Assembly (NCBI RefSeq): GCF_008634025.1
Contig: NZ_PDCM01000002.1
Span: forward strand, 3,497,001 to 3,561,000
From: Streptomyces albofaciens JCM 4342
Lineage (GTDB): Bacteria; Actinomycetota; Actinomycetes; Streptomycetales; Streptomycetaceae
DNA length: 64,000 nucleotides
Direction of reading: 5' to 3'
Part shown: positions 24,114 to 32,723 of the stretch, in pieces
Layout of the letters: each line of letters begins with the position of its first letter
How positions within the stretch are numbered: position 1 is the stretch's first letter
Translations under genes and position numbers: made by a program
Notes under the pieces: model-generated
What the model was told of the DNA's origin: nothing
The model's input: the letters and a program-made list of their open reading frames with translations, nothing else
The model's database searches: none

Positions 24114-25670
24114 ATGGAACTTAACAGCGTTAAGGACACCGCTTCCGTTTCCGCCGACGCCCTGCCCGAGCACGTGGACGTACTGATCGCCGGCGCCGGA
24201 CCCACCGGCCTGGCCCTCGCCGTCGACCTCGCCCGGCGCGGCGTGCGCGCCCTCGTCCTGGAGCGCCGGGACCAGCTGTCGCCCGGCACCCGCGGCAGCG
24301 GCATACAGCCGCGCACGCAGGAGGTCTACGAGGACTTCGGCGTGCTCGACGCGATCCGGGCGAGCGGCTCCCGGTACCCGAAGGTCGGGTCCTGGAAGGA
24401 CGGCCGCATGATCAACGAGTACGTGTTCGTGGAAGGCGTCCCGCCGACACCGTCCACCCCGTACGGCACGATGATGATGGTCCCGCAGTGGCGGAACCTG
24501 GAGATCCAGTACGCGCGGCTGACCGAACTGGGCGGCACGGTGGCGTTCGGGGCCGCGCTGGAGTCGTTCACGCAGGACGCGGACGGCGTGCAGGCCCGGG
24601 TCGTCCGCGCCGACGGCACCGCCCGTACGGTGCGCGCCGCCTACCTGGTCGCGGCCGACGGCGGGCGCAGCACGGTACGCAAGGCGCTCGGCGTCACCAT
24701 GACCGGGGAGAGCATCGCCGCGCACCCGATGCTCCTCGCCGACATCCGGCTGGACGGGCTGGACAAGCAGCACTGGCACATGTGGGAGGCCTTCAACGCC
24801 ACCGACTTCGTCGCACTGCTCCCGGCGCCGCTGAACGACTACTTCCAGCTCATCGCGGGCTTCGCGGACCCCGCGGCGGAGCCGGACACCGCACCCGACG
24901 CCGTGCGCAAGCTCGTCGCGGAGCGCACCCACCTCACCCTGGACCAGGTGGGCGAGGTGCTGTGGTCCTCCGCCTTCCGTCCGAACGCCGCCCTGGCCGA
25001 CCGGTTCCGGGTGGGCCGGGTCTTCCTCGCGGGCGACGCGGCGCACGTCCACTCCCCCGCCGGCGGCCAGGGCCTGAACACCAGCGTCCAGGACGCCTAC
25101 AACCTCGGCTGGAAGCTGGGCCAGGTCATCCGGCACGGCGCGCCCGGCTCCCTGCTCGACACCTACGAGGCCGAGCGGCAGCCGATCGCCGCCCGCATCC
25201 TGGACACCAGCACCCGGCTGCACCGCTCGGGGGACATGCGGCGCGGCAAGGACCTGCACCAGATCGACTTCGGGTACCCGGACGGACCGCTGTCCGCCGA
25301 GCGGCGCACCGGCCTTCCCGACGGCGCGCTCCGCGCCGGCGACCGGGCCCCGGACGCGCCCTGCACCACCCCCGACGGCACCCCGCGACGCCTCTTCGAG
25401 GTCTTCCAGGGCCCGCACTTCACCCTGCTGGCCGTCGGCGACATCGAACTCCCGGCGCTGGGCGGCGAGATGATCCGTACGTGCCGCGTCGGCGGACCGG
25501 ACCCCGACCTGCTGGACTCCGAGGGCCACGCCCATCAGGCGTACGGCGAGGGGCTGTTCCTCGTCCGGCCCGACGGCTATGTGGGGCACGCCGCCGAGGA
25601 CGCCTCGGGCCTGCCGGACGAACTCGCCCGGTACGGGCTCCTCGTGGGCAGCGGGACGCCGGTGCGGTGA
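24114..25670 (+). CDS. FAD-dependent aromatic monooxygenase
   Basis: This class A flavoprotein hydroxylase has 518 residues. The N-terminal dinucleotide fold VDVLIAGAGPTGLALAVDLA, the later VRAAYLVAADGGRSTVRKALG and RVFLAGDAAHVHSPAGGQG with LNTSVQDAYNLGWKL are the three FAD/NADPH motifs of the phenol and polyketide hydroxylase group. A C-terminal thioredoxin-like domain completes the usual length. It lies next to a TetR repressor and a SnoaL-like gene, which suggests oxidation of an aromatic compound, either a xenobiotic or an antibiotic. The start is ATG at 24114. Confidence 0.93.
   Translation: MELNSVKDTASVSADALPEHVDVLIAGAGPTGLALAVDLARRGVRALVLERRDQLSPGTRGSGIQPRTQEVYEDFGVLDAIRASGSRYPKVGSWKDGRMINEYVFVEGVPPTPSTPYGTMMMVPQWRNLEIQYARLTELGGTVAFGAALESFTQDADGVQARVVRADGTARTVRAAYLVAADGGRSTVRKALGVTMTGESIAAHPMLLADIRLDGLDKQHWHMWEAFNATDFVALLPAPLNDYFQLIAGFADPAAEPDTAPDAVRKLVAERTHLTLDQVGEVLWSSAFRPNAALADRFRVGRVFLAGDAAHVHSPAGGQGLNTSVQDAYNLGWKLGQVIRHGAPGSLLDTYEAERQPIAARILDTSTRLHRSGDMRRGKDLHQIDFGYPDGPLSAERRTGLPDGALRAGDRAPDAPCTTPDGTPRRLFEVFQGPHFTLLAVGDIELPALGGEMIRTCRVGGPDPDLLDSEGHAHQAYGEGLFLVRPDGYVGHAAEDASGLPDELARYGLLVGSGTPVR
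24120..24134. promoter_or_regulatory. TetR operator candidate, site 2 (inside the monooxygenase 5' end)
   Basis: CTTAAC-AGC-GTTAAG is a perfect 6-3-6 dyad that covers codons 3 to 7 of the monooxygenase reading frame. It has the same arms as site 1. The 35-base centre-to-centre distance would place two repressor dimers on the same stretch. Confidence 0.65.
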
Positions 25671-25725
25671 CCGGGACGGTTCACGGGACGGGCGCGCCCG
25701 GCAAGGCGACTGATATGACTGGCGC

Positions 25726-26103
25726 ATGCAGGAAGAGACCGCTCAGTCCGCGATCGACACGTTCCTCTCCGCGTTCAACGCCCCGGACGACAGCCGTGTG
25801 ACCGCGCTGCTCGCCCAGGCCCTCACCTCGGACGTGGTCTTCTACGGACCGCTGGGCCGCAGTGAGGGCATCGAGGCGGTCGAGCGCTTCGTGCTGGACC
25901 TCCGGCGTCACCCGGCGGGGGCCGGCACGATGGTGCGCTGCTCAGCGGTGGACATGCCGGGCGAGTGGGCCCGGTACCGGTGGGTCTTCACCACACCGGG
26001 CGGCGGCCCCCGCCTGGCCGGGACGGACGTCGTCCACCTGCGGCGCAGCCTCATCGACCAGGTGATCGTCTTCGCGGGGGAGATCGGGCCGCCCGCCGCC
26101 TGA
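25726..26103 (+). CDS. SnoaL-like/NTF2-fold small protein
   Basis: This 125-residue protein has the alpha+beta cone pattern of the SnoaL-like superfamily: IDTFLSAFNAPDD, SDVVFYGPLGRSEG, WARYRWVFTTPGG, IDQVIVFAGEI. Members act as cyclases, isomerases or ligand-binding proteins. It follows the monooxygenase by 55 bases in the same direction and may work with it. Its last 162 bases overlap the 3' end of the convergent MFS gene. Confidence 0.75.
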   Translation: MQEETAQSAIDTFLSAFNAPDDSRVTALLAQALTSDVVFYGPLGRSEGIEAVERFVLDLRRHPAGAGTMVRCSAVDMPGEWARYRWVFTTPGGGPRLAGTDVVHLRRSLIDQVIVFAGEIGPPAA

Positions 26104-27261
26104 GCCGTCCTCCCCCGGCTCGGTCAGCGTCCGCGCGACGAGCCAGGCCACCCCGCACAGCGCGATCAGCGGCAGCAGCGCGGTGCGCAGGCCCATGGTG
26201 TCGGCGAGGGCGCCGATGGCCGGGCTGGCGACGCCGCCGACGCTGACGGCGAGGCCGAGGGTGACGCCGCTCGCGGTGCCCATCCGGTTCGGCAGCAGGT
26301 CCTGGCCGAGCGTGATGTGCAGGGAGAACGGCACGTACAGGGCCATGGCCGTCAGGGCGGCGAAGAGGTACAGGGCGGGGCCGGGGACGAGGATCAGCCC
26401 GGCGACGGCCGGGACGCAGGCCGCGTAGGCGATCCGTACCGTACGGACCCGGCCCCACCGGGACGCCAGCCGGCCGCCGAGCACGGTCCCCACCGCGCCG
26501 CCCGCGAACAGCACGAACAGGGCCGCCGAACCCGCGGCGGCGCCGCCGCCCACCCGCTGCTCGGCGTAGACGGCGATGAAGGCGCTCAGGCCGACGAACA
26601 CGACGGACCGGCAGACGATGACGGCGGTCAGCCGCAGGAACTCCGGCCAGTTGTCGCGGCCCGCCTTGCGCGCCGCGGCCTTGGCGACGGCCGCCCGCGG
26701 CGCCAGGGCGCGGATCACGCGGGCGGTCAGCAGGACACCGGCCACCGCGGGCACCGCCAGCCACGGCGACGCGCCGAGCGAGCCCGCGGAGAGCAGCGGG
26801 CCGACGGCGGCCGGGGCGAGGGCGAAGCCGATGTTGCCGCCGAGGGAGTACCAGCCCATGGCGACGTGGCTGCCGCCGCTCGCGACACGGGCCAGCCGCG
26901 CGGACTCCGGGTGGTAGGCGGCCACCCCGATGCCGGAGAGGGCGACCGCGGCGCAGGTCAGGACGTAGGAGTCGCCGAGTCCCGACAGGGCGATGCCCAG
27001 ACCGGCGCAGAGGGTGCTCACCGGGATCAGCCAGGGCATCGTCCAGCGGTCGGTGAGCGAGCCGAACAGGGGCTGCACGATGGAGGAGAGGAGGGTGGCG
27101 GCCAGCACGATGCCGGAGGCGGCGGCATAGCCGTAGTGGCGCTCGGCCACCAGGAAGGGCACCAGGGCCGGGACCGCGCCCTGGTAGAAGTCCACTGCCG
27201 CGTGGCCGACGGACATCATCGTGACCGGCCGCCGGGGCGCGGACACCTGTTTCGTCGTCAT
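25942..27261 (-). CDS. MFS transporter (fosmidomycin-resistance Fsr-like) with read-through C terminus
   Basis: The membrane part covers about residues 10-385 with twelve hydrophobic segments. MSVGHAAVDFYQGAVPALVPF and GWYSLGGNIGFALAPA resemble the Fsr efflux group. The natural end of the fold is near ARTLTEP, but no stop follows and the frame continues for about 55 polar residues antisense to the whole second half of the SnoaL-like gene. It is divergent from the AraC gene 53 bases away. It is probably a drug or metabolite exporter. Confidence 0.88.
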   Translation of the reverse strand: MTTKQVSAPRRPVTMMSVGHAAVDFYQGAVPALVPFLVAERHYGYAAASGIVLAATLLSSIVQPLFGSLTDRWTMPWLIPVSTLCAGLGIALSGLGDSYVLTCAAVALSGIGVAAYHPESARLARVASGGSHVAMGWYSLGGNIGFALAPAAVGPLLSAGSLGASPWLAVPAVAGVLLTARVIRALAPRAAVAKAAARKAGRDNWPEFLRLTAVIVCRSVVFVGLSAFIAVYAEQRVGGGAAAGSAALFVLFAGGAVGTVLGGRLASRWGRVRTVRIAYAACVPAVAGLILVPGPALYLFAALTAMALYVPFSLHITLGQDLLPNRMGTASGVTLGLAVSVGGVASPAIGALADTMGLRTALLPLIALCGVAWLVARTLTEPGEDGSGGGRPDLPREDDHLVDEAAPQVDDVRPGQAGAAARCGEDPPVPGPLARHVHR

Positions 27262-27314
27262 GTACCGATCATGGCGAGCGCGCCGGTGGCGGACTTCCCA
27301 TAAGCTGCCACGTC

Positions 27315-28154
27315 ATGCCGGTTTTCCGCCAACATCCGCCGCACGTCACGACCGTCACCCGCTTCCTGCCGCAGGGCACCCGGGTGGCAGCGCATCAGCA
27401 CGACGTCCACCAGATCGTCTACGCGGGGCGCGGGGTGCTGACCGTGACGACGGACGCCGGGAGCTGGGTGGCGCCCGCCACCCGCGCGATCTGGATCCCG
27501 GCCGGGACGGTGCACGAGCACCGGGCGCACGGGGACACCGATCTGCACACCGTCGGCGTGCCGGTGGGCGCCGACCCGCTGGGGCTGGACCGGCCCGCCG
27601 TCCTGGCGGTCGGCCCGCTGCTGCGCGAGCTGATCATCGCGTACAGCGGTCCGGGCAGCCGTCGCACGGCGGAGGCGCGGCGCCTGCTGGCCGTACTCCT
27701 CGACCAGCTGCGCCACGCCCCGCTCCAGGCCCTGCACCTGCCCACGCCCCGCGACCCGCGCCTGGCGGCGGTGTGCGCGATGCTGCGCGCCGACCCCGCC
27801 GACCCGCGCCCGCTCGCCGGGCTCGGCGCCGCCGCCGGGGCGAGCGAACGGACGCTGGCCCGCCTCTTCCGCGCCGAGCTGGGCATGACCTTCCCGCAGT
27901 GGCGTACGCAGCTGCGGCTGCACCACGCGCTGGTGCTGCTGACGCGGGACGACCCGGCGCTGTCCGTGACCGCGATCGCGCACCGCTGCGGCTGGGCCTC
28001 GGCCAGCGCCTTCATCGACGCCTTCCGCCGGTCGTTCGGACACACGCCGGGCGCCCACCGGGACCTGTACGGCGCTACAGCACCAGGGACAGCAGCAGCA
28101 CGCACACGATCCCGACGACCGAGATCAGCGTCTCCATCAGCGACCAGGTCTTGA
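27315..28154 (+). CDS. AraC-family transcriptional regulator
   Basis: The N-terminal cupin sensor (VAAHQHDVHQIVYAGRGVL, WIPAGTVHEHRAHGD) is followed by two helix-turn-helix segments (LAGLGAAAGASERTLARLFR and VTAIAHRCGWASASAFIDAFR). The usual end is at HRDLYG. The frame then runs 26 residues further and overlaps the last 80 bases of gntP on the other strand. It is divergent from the Fsr-like exporter, which it may control. Confidence 0.9.
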   Translation: MPVFRQHPPHVTTVTRFLPQGTRVAAHQHDVHQIVYAGRGVLTVTTDAGSWVAPATRAIWIPAGTVHEHRAHGDTDLHTVGVPVGADPLGLDRPAVLAVGPLLRELIIAYSGPGSRRTAEARRLLAVLLDQLRHAPLQALHLPTPRDPRLAAVCAMLRADPADPRPLAGLGAAAGASERTLARLFRAELGMTFPQWRTQLRLHHALVLLTRDDPALSVTAIAHRCGWASASAFIDAFRRSFGHTPGAHRDLYGATAPGTAAARTRSRRPRSASPSATRS

Positions 28155-29472
28155 TCGTCTGACCGACGTTCATGCCGAAGTACTCCTTCACCATCCAGAA
28201 GCCCGCGTCGTTGACGTGGCTGAAGAACAGCGAACCGGCGCCGACGGCGAGGACGAGCAGGGCGGTGTGGGTGGTGGACATGTCGGCGGCCAGCGGCGCC
28301 ACCAGGCCCGCTGCGGAGATGGTGGCGACCGTCGCGGAGCCGGTCGCGAGCCGGATCGCGACCGCGATCAGCCAGGCCAGCAGCAGGGTGGAGATGTTCC
28401 AGTCCTTGGACAGCTCCAGGATCATCTGCCCGACGCCCGCGTCCACCAGGGTCTGCTTGAAGCCGCCGCCCGCTCCCACGATCAGCAGCACACCGGCGAT
28501 CGGCGCGAGGGACTTCTCGACGGTGGAGGCGATCCGGCCCTTGGTGAAGCCGGCCGACCGGCCCAGCGTGAACATGCCGACGACGACGGCGGTGAGCAGC
28601 GCGATCAGCGGCGAGCCGACCACGTCGAAGACGCGCTGGACCGTGGTGCCCTTGTCGTCCACGACGACGTCCACCAGGGCCTTGGCCAGCATCATCACGA
28701 CGGGCAGCAGCACGGTGGCGACGGTGATGCCGAAGCCGGGACGCTTGTCCAGCTCGCCGGAGGCCCGCTCGGGGACCATCTTCTCCGGCGGGCGGATGTC
28801 CACCCAGCGGGCGGCGTAGCGGGAGAACAGCGGACCGGCGACGACCGCCGTCGGGATGGCGACGATCACGCCGAGCGCCAGGGTGACGCCCAGGTTGGCG
28901 TGCAGCGCGTCGATGGCGGCCAGCGGGCCGGGGTGCGGCGGGATCAGGCCGTGCATCACGGACAGGCCGGCCAGCGCCGGGACGCCGATGCGCATCAGGG
29001 AGAAGTTGCCGCGCTTGGCGACCAGCAGCACCACGGGGATCAGCAGCACGATGCCGACCTCGAAGAAGATCGGCAGGCCCACGATGCCCGCGATCAGCAC
29101 CATCGCCCACGGCATCACCCGCCCGCTCGCCTTCGCCAGGATCGTGTCGACGATCTGGTCGGCGCCGCCGGAGTCGGCGAGCAGCTTGCCGAGGATCGCG
29201 CCCAGCGCGATCAGGATGCCGGTGCCCGCGACCGTACTGCCCAGGCCGGACGAGAAGCTGGCGATGGCCTTGTCCAGCGGTGCGCCCGCGACCGCGCCCA
29301 GCACCAGCGAACCGATGATCAGGGACAGGAAGGCGTGCAGCTTGAACTTGGTGATGAGCAGGACGATGACGGCGATGCCCGCGAGGACGGCGATGCCGAG
29401 CTGCGCGTGACCGGCCGAGGTGATCGGCTCGGTCGCATCCGCTGCCAGCATCTCGACGCTGAGATGTGTCAC
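28075..29472 (-). CDS. gntP: Gluconate:proton symporter GntP
   Basis: This 465-residue permease has about twelve hydrophobic segments. ILIALGAILGKLLADSGGAD, GLPIFFEVGIVLLIPVV, GLIPPHPGPLAAI and RLATGSATVATISAAGLVAP are the hallmark stretches of the gluconate permease family. The start is GTG at 29472. It imports gluconate, which the kinase encoded next to it (29632-30159) phosphorylates. The pair is divergent from a GntR-type regulator. Confidence 0.95.
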   Translation of the reverse strand: MTHLSVEMLAADATEPITSAGHAQLGIAVLAGIAVIVLLITKFKLHAFLSLIIGSLVLGAVAGAPLDKAIASFSSGLGSTVAGTGILIALGAILGKLLADSGGADQIVDTILAKASGRVMPWAMVLIAGIVGLPIFFEVGIVLLIPVVLLVAKRGNFSLMRIGVPALAGLSVMHGLIPPHPGPLAAIDALHANLGVTLALGVIVAIPTAVVAGPLFSRYAARWVDIRPPEKMVPERASGELDKRPGFGITVATVLLPVVMMLAKALVDVVVDDKGTTVQRVFDVVGSPLIALLTAVVVGMFTLGRSAGFTKGRIASTVEKSLAPIAGVLLIVGAGGGFKQTLVDAGVGQMILELSKDWNISTLLLAWLIAVAIRLATGSATVATISAAGLVAPLAADMSTTHTALLVLAVGAGSLFFSHVNDAGFWMVKEYFGMNVGQTIKTWSLMETLISVVGIVCVLLLSLVL

Positions 29473-29631
29473 GGCTGTTCCCTAAGGGGTGCTGTTGCTG
29501 GTTGTGGTGCCCCCGGGCGGTTGCGCGGGGGCGTGCGGAGCCGTGTCCCCGCGCGGTGGCGGGGGGCGCGGCCCGTGGCCGGGCGGGGCCCGGGGTCAGG
29601 CGGAGGCCCGGGGTCGGGCAGGGACCTGTGG

Positions 29632-30159
29632 TCAGGCGGGGGCGGGCCGGCCGGTGTCGTAGCGGCGCAGCGCCTCGACGGCACGCCCGGCGATCTCCTG
29701 CGGGGTGCCGGAGACGTCCACGGCGACGCCCGCCTCGTCGGCGCCGAGCGGCTCCAGGGTGGCGAACTGGGAGTCCAGCAGCGCGGTGGGCATGAAGTGG
29801 CCCTTGCGCTCGGCCATCCGGGACTCGATCAGCGACCGGTCGCCCGTCAGGTGCAGGAAGACGATGCCGGGCGCGGCGGCCCGCAGGCGGTCACGGTAGG
29901 CGCGCTTGAGCGCCGAGCTGCTGACGACACCGCCCCGGCCCGCGCGGCCGTGCGCCCAGGCGCCGATGGCGTCCAGCCACGGCCACCGGTCGGCGTCGTC
30001 GAGCGGGGTGCCGGCGGACATCTTGGCGATGTTGGCCGGGGGGTGGAAGTCGTCGCCCTCGGCGTAGGGGACATCAAGGTCGGCGGCCACCAGCGGCCCG
30101 ATCGTCGTCTTGCCGGTGCCGGCCACGCCCATCACGACGATGACGTGGGGGGTGCTCAT
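29632..30159 (-). CDS. gntK: Gluconokinase
   Basis: This cytosolic ATP-dependent kinase converts D-gluconate to 6-phosphogluconate. At 175 residues it is the usual size for the GntK (AroK-like) type. The P-loop is VMGVAGTGKTTIG, followed by EGDDFHPPANIAKMSAGTPL with the substrate-binding DDFH, then SSSALKRAYRDRLR and HLTGDRSLIESRM. The start is the ATG at 30159, preceded by GAGGT. It lies upstream of gntP with a GC-rich 159-base gap. Confidence 0.95.
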   Translation of the reverse strand: MSTPHVIVVMGVAGTGKTTIGPLVAADLDVPYAEGDDFHPPANIAKMSAGTPLDDADRWPWLDAIGAWAHGRAGRGGVVSSSALKRAYRDRLRAAAPGIVFLHLTGDRSLIESRMAERKGHFMPTALLDSQFATLEPLGADEAGVAVDVSGTPQEIAGRAVEALRRYDTGRPAPA

Positions 30160-30217
30160 CCCGTGTACCTCGCTGTCCTCTTTGACCTCGGTCTGTCGTC
30201 CCACTGAAACCCATGGG

Positions 30218-30228
30218 ATACGACGTAT
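30218..30228. promoter_or_regulatory. GntR-family operator candidate
   Basis: ATACG-A-CGTAT is a perfect 11-base dyad in the gap between gntK and the divergent GntR gene, directly preceded by CCCATGGG (30210-30217). Another dyad, TGAC-6-GTCA, lies at 30240-30253. FadR/FCD regulators bind short dyads of this size. Confidence 0.5.
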
Positions 30229-30293
30229 TCAAGCCTCTGTGACGTAAAAGTCATACTTAAAGGCGGCCCCCTCCGGGAACGTAGGCTGAACCC

Positions 30294-31001
30294 ATGGAGA
30301 ACCAGGGGGCGGGACAGGGACTGCACGCGCGGGTACTGGAGACCCTGGGACCCGCCATCACCGCGGGCGAGTACCCGCCGGGCACGATCTTGCGCACCGA
30401 CGAGCTGGAGGAGCGCTTCGAGGTCTCCCGTACGGTCATCCGCGAGGCGATACGGGTCCTGGAGTCCATGCACCTGGTCGCCTCGCGGCGCCGGGTCGGC
30501 GTGACCGTCCGCCCCGCCGAGGAGTGGAACGTCTACGACCCGCGCGTCATCGGCTGGCGCCTGGCCGGGCCCGACCGCCCCCGGCAGCTGCGCTCCCTGA
30601 CCGTGCTGCGCTCCGCCGTCGAGCCGGTCGCGGCGGGCCTGGCGGCCCGGCACGCCACGCCGCGGCAGTGCGCCGAACTGACCGAGCACGCCATGGGCAT
30701 GGTCGCCACCTCACGCGGCCAGCAGCTCGACGCGTACCTCGTGCACGACACGGCCTTCCACCGCGTCATCCTGAACGCCTCCGGCAACGAGATGTTCGCC
30801 CGCCTCGGCGACGTGGTGGCCGCGGTCCTCACCGGCCGCACCCACCACCACGTGATGTTCACCGACCCCGACCCGGCCGCGGTGACCCTGCACGTCCAGG
30901 TCGCCGAGGCGGTACGGGTCGGCGACGCGGACCGCGCCGAGGAACTGACCCGCGAGATCACGGTCGGCGCCATGGCCGAACTGGACGTGCTGGCACCGTA
31001 G
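30294..31001 (+). CDS. GntR-family regulator with FCD domain
   Basis: The regulator has 235 residues with an N-terminal winged helix (ILRTDELEERFEVSRTVIRE then AIRVLESMHLVASRRRVGVT) and a C-terminal all-helical FCD sensor that carries the metal-binding histidines in HDTAFHRVI and HVQVAEAV. It is divergent from gntK/gntP and is the obvious local regulator of gluconate use, probably a repressor released by gluconate or 6-phosphogluconate. Confidence 0.93.
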   Translation: MENQGAGQGLHARVLETLGPAITAGEYPPGTILRTDELEERFEVSRTVIREAIRVLESMHLVASRRRVGVTVRPAEEWNVYDPRVIGWRLAGPDRPRQLRSLTVLRSAVEPVAAGLAARHATPRQCAELTEHAMGMVATSRGQQLDAYLVHDTAFHRVILNASGNEMFARLGDVVAAVLTGRTHHHVMFTDPDPAAVTLHVQVAEAVRVGDADRAEELTREITVGAMAELDVLAP

Positions 31002-31204
31002 TCGCGGCCGACCACGAGACGAGACCCCGGCGGCCCGGACGGGAATTCGTGGTCGTCCGCCGGGTTCCCGTTCCGTACCGAAGTATCAGGCCTTTTCCCT
31101 TCCCAACGGCGATCCGGCCGGGGCTAACTGTGGGGGCACGGCGCGGCACCGGAAACGGTGCCCTTCTTCTGCGCCGCAGCACAGTTCGGAGAAAGGCCAG
31201 AACC

Positions 31205-31585
31205 TTGAGAACTGCCCGAAGGACCGCATTCGGCCTGGCGGCCGGCGCCACCCTCTGCGCTTCCGCCCTGGCCCTCGCCCCGGCCGCGCATGCCGGAACC
31301 GGCACCTCCATCAAAATCACCCACAAAGGAGGGTTCGTCGCCACCACCTGTTACGAGTGGCTGGGCATTCCCGACAAGGGCGAGGACTGCAACCAGGCAA
31401 AGGCCGTGGGGCAGACCTGGACCAGGGAACTGCCGGAGGGGACGACCTCCGTCGTGATCAACCTGAAGCTGTCGCCGTGGGACAAGAACAGGGACAGCGC
31501 GGCGGTGCAGGACGTCACCAAGAACCACTGCTTCGAGATCCGGGGAATGCTCGGCTCGGAACATCTGGTCGAAACCGGCTGCTGA
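31205..31585 (+). CDS. Secreted four-cysteine protein, paralogue 1
   Basis: This 126-residue precursor has a Sec signal peptide (RRTAFGLAAGATLCASALAL then APAAHA) and a mature part of about 95 residues. The start is TTG, after GGAGAAAGG. The mature protein contains KGGFVATTCYEW, EDC, GQTW, KNHCFEI and a cysteine as the last residue. Four cysteines suggest two disulfides and the alternating pattern suggests a beta-rich domain. The same pattern is in the proteins at 32314 and 32724. It is first in a four-gene rightward set with gaps of 23-27 bases. I do not recognise the family and propose no function beyond an extracellular role. Confidence 0.75.
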   Translation: MRTARRTAFGLAAGATLCASALALAPAAHAGTGTSIKITHKGGFVATTCYEWLGIPDKGEDCNQAKAVGQTWTRELPEGTTSVVINLKLSPWDKNRDSAAVQDVTKNHCFEIRGMLGSEHLVETGC

Positions 31586-31608
31586 CTCACGAGGGAGAGA
31601 CCAGATCC

Positions 31609-32286
31609 ATGAACGTCACACGTGCGGGCATCGTGGCCGGTGCGCTCACCGCCGCATTCGCCTTCACCGCCCCGACGGCTTCCGCCACCCCGCCCGAGTA
31701 CAAAGCGGTGGACGGCGCGACGGACAACTGGGTGAACGAGGGCAAGCCCTCGGTCGAATACAACAACGGGATCAAGGACACCGACCCGGCGCGCATCAAG
31801 GAAGTCCTCGACCAGTGCAAGGGCCAGTCGGCCTCGTGCAAGGCGACCACGGTCGGCTCCCCGGAGAGGGTGACGAAGTGGTTCGAGGCGGGGGAAGGCG
31901 GCGGCAACCCCAAGGTGGTCGAGAACTGCCGGACGGACGACGGCGCGAAGGACGTGGACCACACGGTCGGCGGCATGCACGCGTTCGCCTGGAGCTGGAA
32001 CATCGGGGGCAGCGTCGACATCCCGCTGGCCAAGGGTGTCGGCATCGGAGTCAAGGGTGAGTACACCGAGACCAATACCGAAACGAAGACGGAAACCACC
32101 AAGATAACCGTGAAGCCGGGTTATCGGGGGACGGTCCAGGTCGGTCACGACATGGAGCGCACCACTTCGGACATCACCATCCAGGGCGGGAAGTTCGGCG
32201 GCGCGAAGATATCCGGAGTACGTACCGAGGCCCTCCTCAAGGGCAGCGCCGGGCGCATCAAGCCGGACATCGTGAAGTGCGGTTAG
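31609..32286 (+). CDS. Secreted protein with aerolysin/ETX-like alternating segment
   Basis: This 225-residue precursor has a Sec signal peptide (GIVAGALTAAFAFTAPTASA). The mature protein has four cysteines (two in LDQCKGQSASCK, one in ENCRT, one next to the C terminus). The central region WSWNIGGSVDIPLAKGVGIG is followed by GEYTETNTETKTETTKITV and then PGYRGTVQV. This pattern of alternating Thr/Glu before a PG-type turn resembles the insertion hairpin of ETX/MTX2 and aerolysin-type pore-forming proteins. The resemblance is by eye only. It lies second in the set between two four-cysteine paralogues. The start ATG follows GAGGGAGAG. Confidence 0.72.
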   Translation: MNVTRAGIVAGALTAAFAFTAPTASATPPEYKAVDGATDNWVNEGKPSVEYNNGIKDTDPARIKEVLDQCKGQSASCKATTVGSPERVTKWFEAGEGGGNPKVVENCRTDDGAKDVDHTVGGMHAFAWSWNIGGSVDIPLAKGVGIGVKGEYTETNTETKTETTKITVKPGYRGTVQVGHDMERTTSDITIQGGKFGGAKISGVRTEALLKGSAGRIKPDIVKCG

Positions 32287-32313
32287 CAGCGGGACCGACA
32301 AAAGGACACAGTC

Positions 32314-32700
32314 ATGACGAACATCAGGAGAGCGGCAGCCTGCGCCACCGCCGCGATCGGCATCGGACTGGCCGGCACAGCAGTGACGGCAGCGCCGGCC
32401 TTCGCCGCGGGATCGGGCCACTACATCAACTTCTCGAACGAGGGCGGGTTCCTGGTCAACACCTGCTACAAGTGGCAGGGCTCGCAGACCGCCGACACCT
32501 GTGACTCCGGAAAGCCCATCACCTCCACCTGGCGCGTGGAAATACCGGACGACGCGACCGGCGTGGAACTCAACGTGAACGTACTGGCGCAAGCCGGCGG
32601 CAAGAATCTCTCACCGCAGATCACCGACCTGAAGCGGGATTACTGCTACACGCTCTACGGCACCACGTTCACCGCGAAGATGGTCGAGAAGACGTGCTGA
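32314..32700 (+). CDS. Secreted four-cysteine protein, paralogue 2
   Basis: This 128-residue precursor has a Sec signal peptide ending near APAFAA. The mature part aligns with the proteins at 31205 and 32724: YINFSNEGGFLVNTCYKWQG, DTC, STWRVEIP, LKRDYCYTLYGT and a final cysteine. AAAGGA lies seven bases before the ATG. It is 27 bases after the preceding gene and 23 bases before the next. No catalytic motif is visible, so a structural, inhibitory or binding role is more likely than an enzymatic one. Confidence 0.75.
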   Translation: MTNIRRAAACATAAIGIGLAGTAVTAAPAFAAGSGHYINFSNEGGFLVNTCYKWQGSQTADTCDSGKPITSTWRVEIPDDATGVELNVNVLAQAGGKNLSPQITDLKRDYCYTLYGTTFTAKMVEKTC

Positions 32701-32723
32701 GCCGGGACGGGAGGAACACGGGC

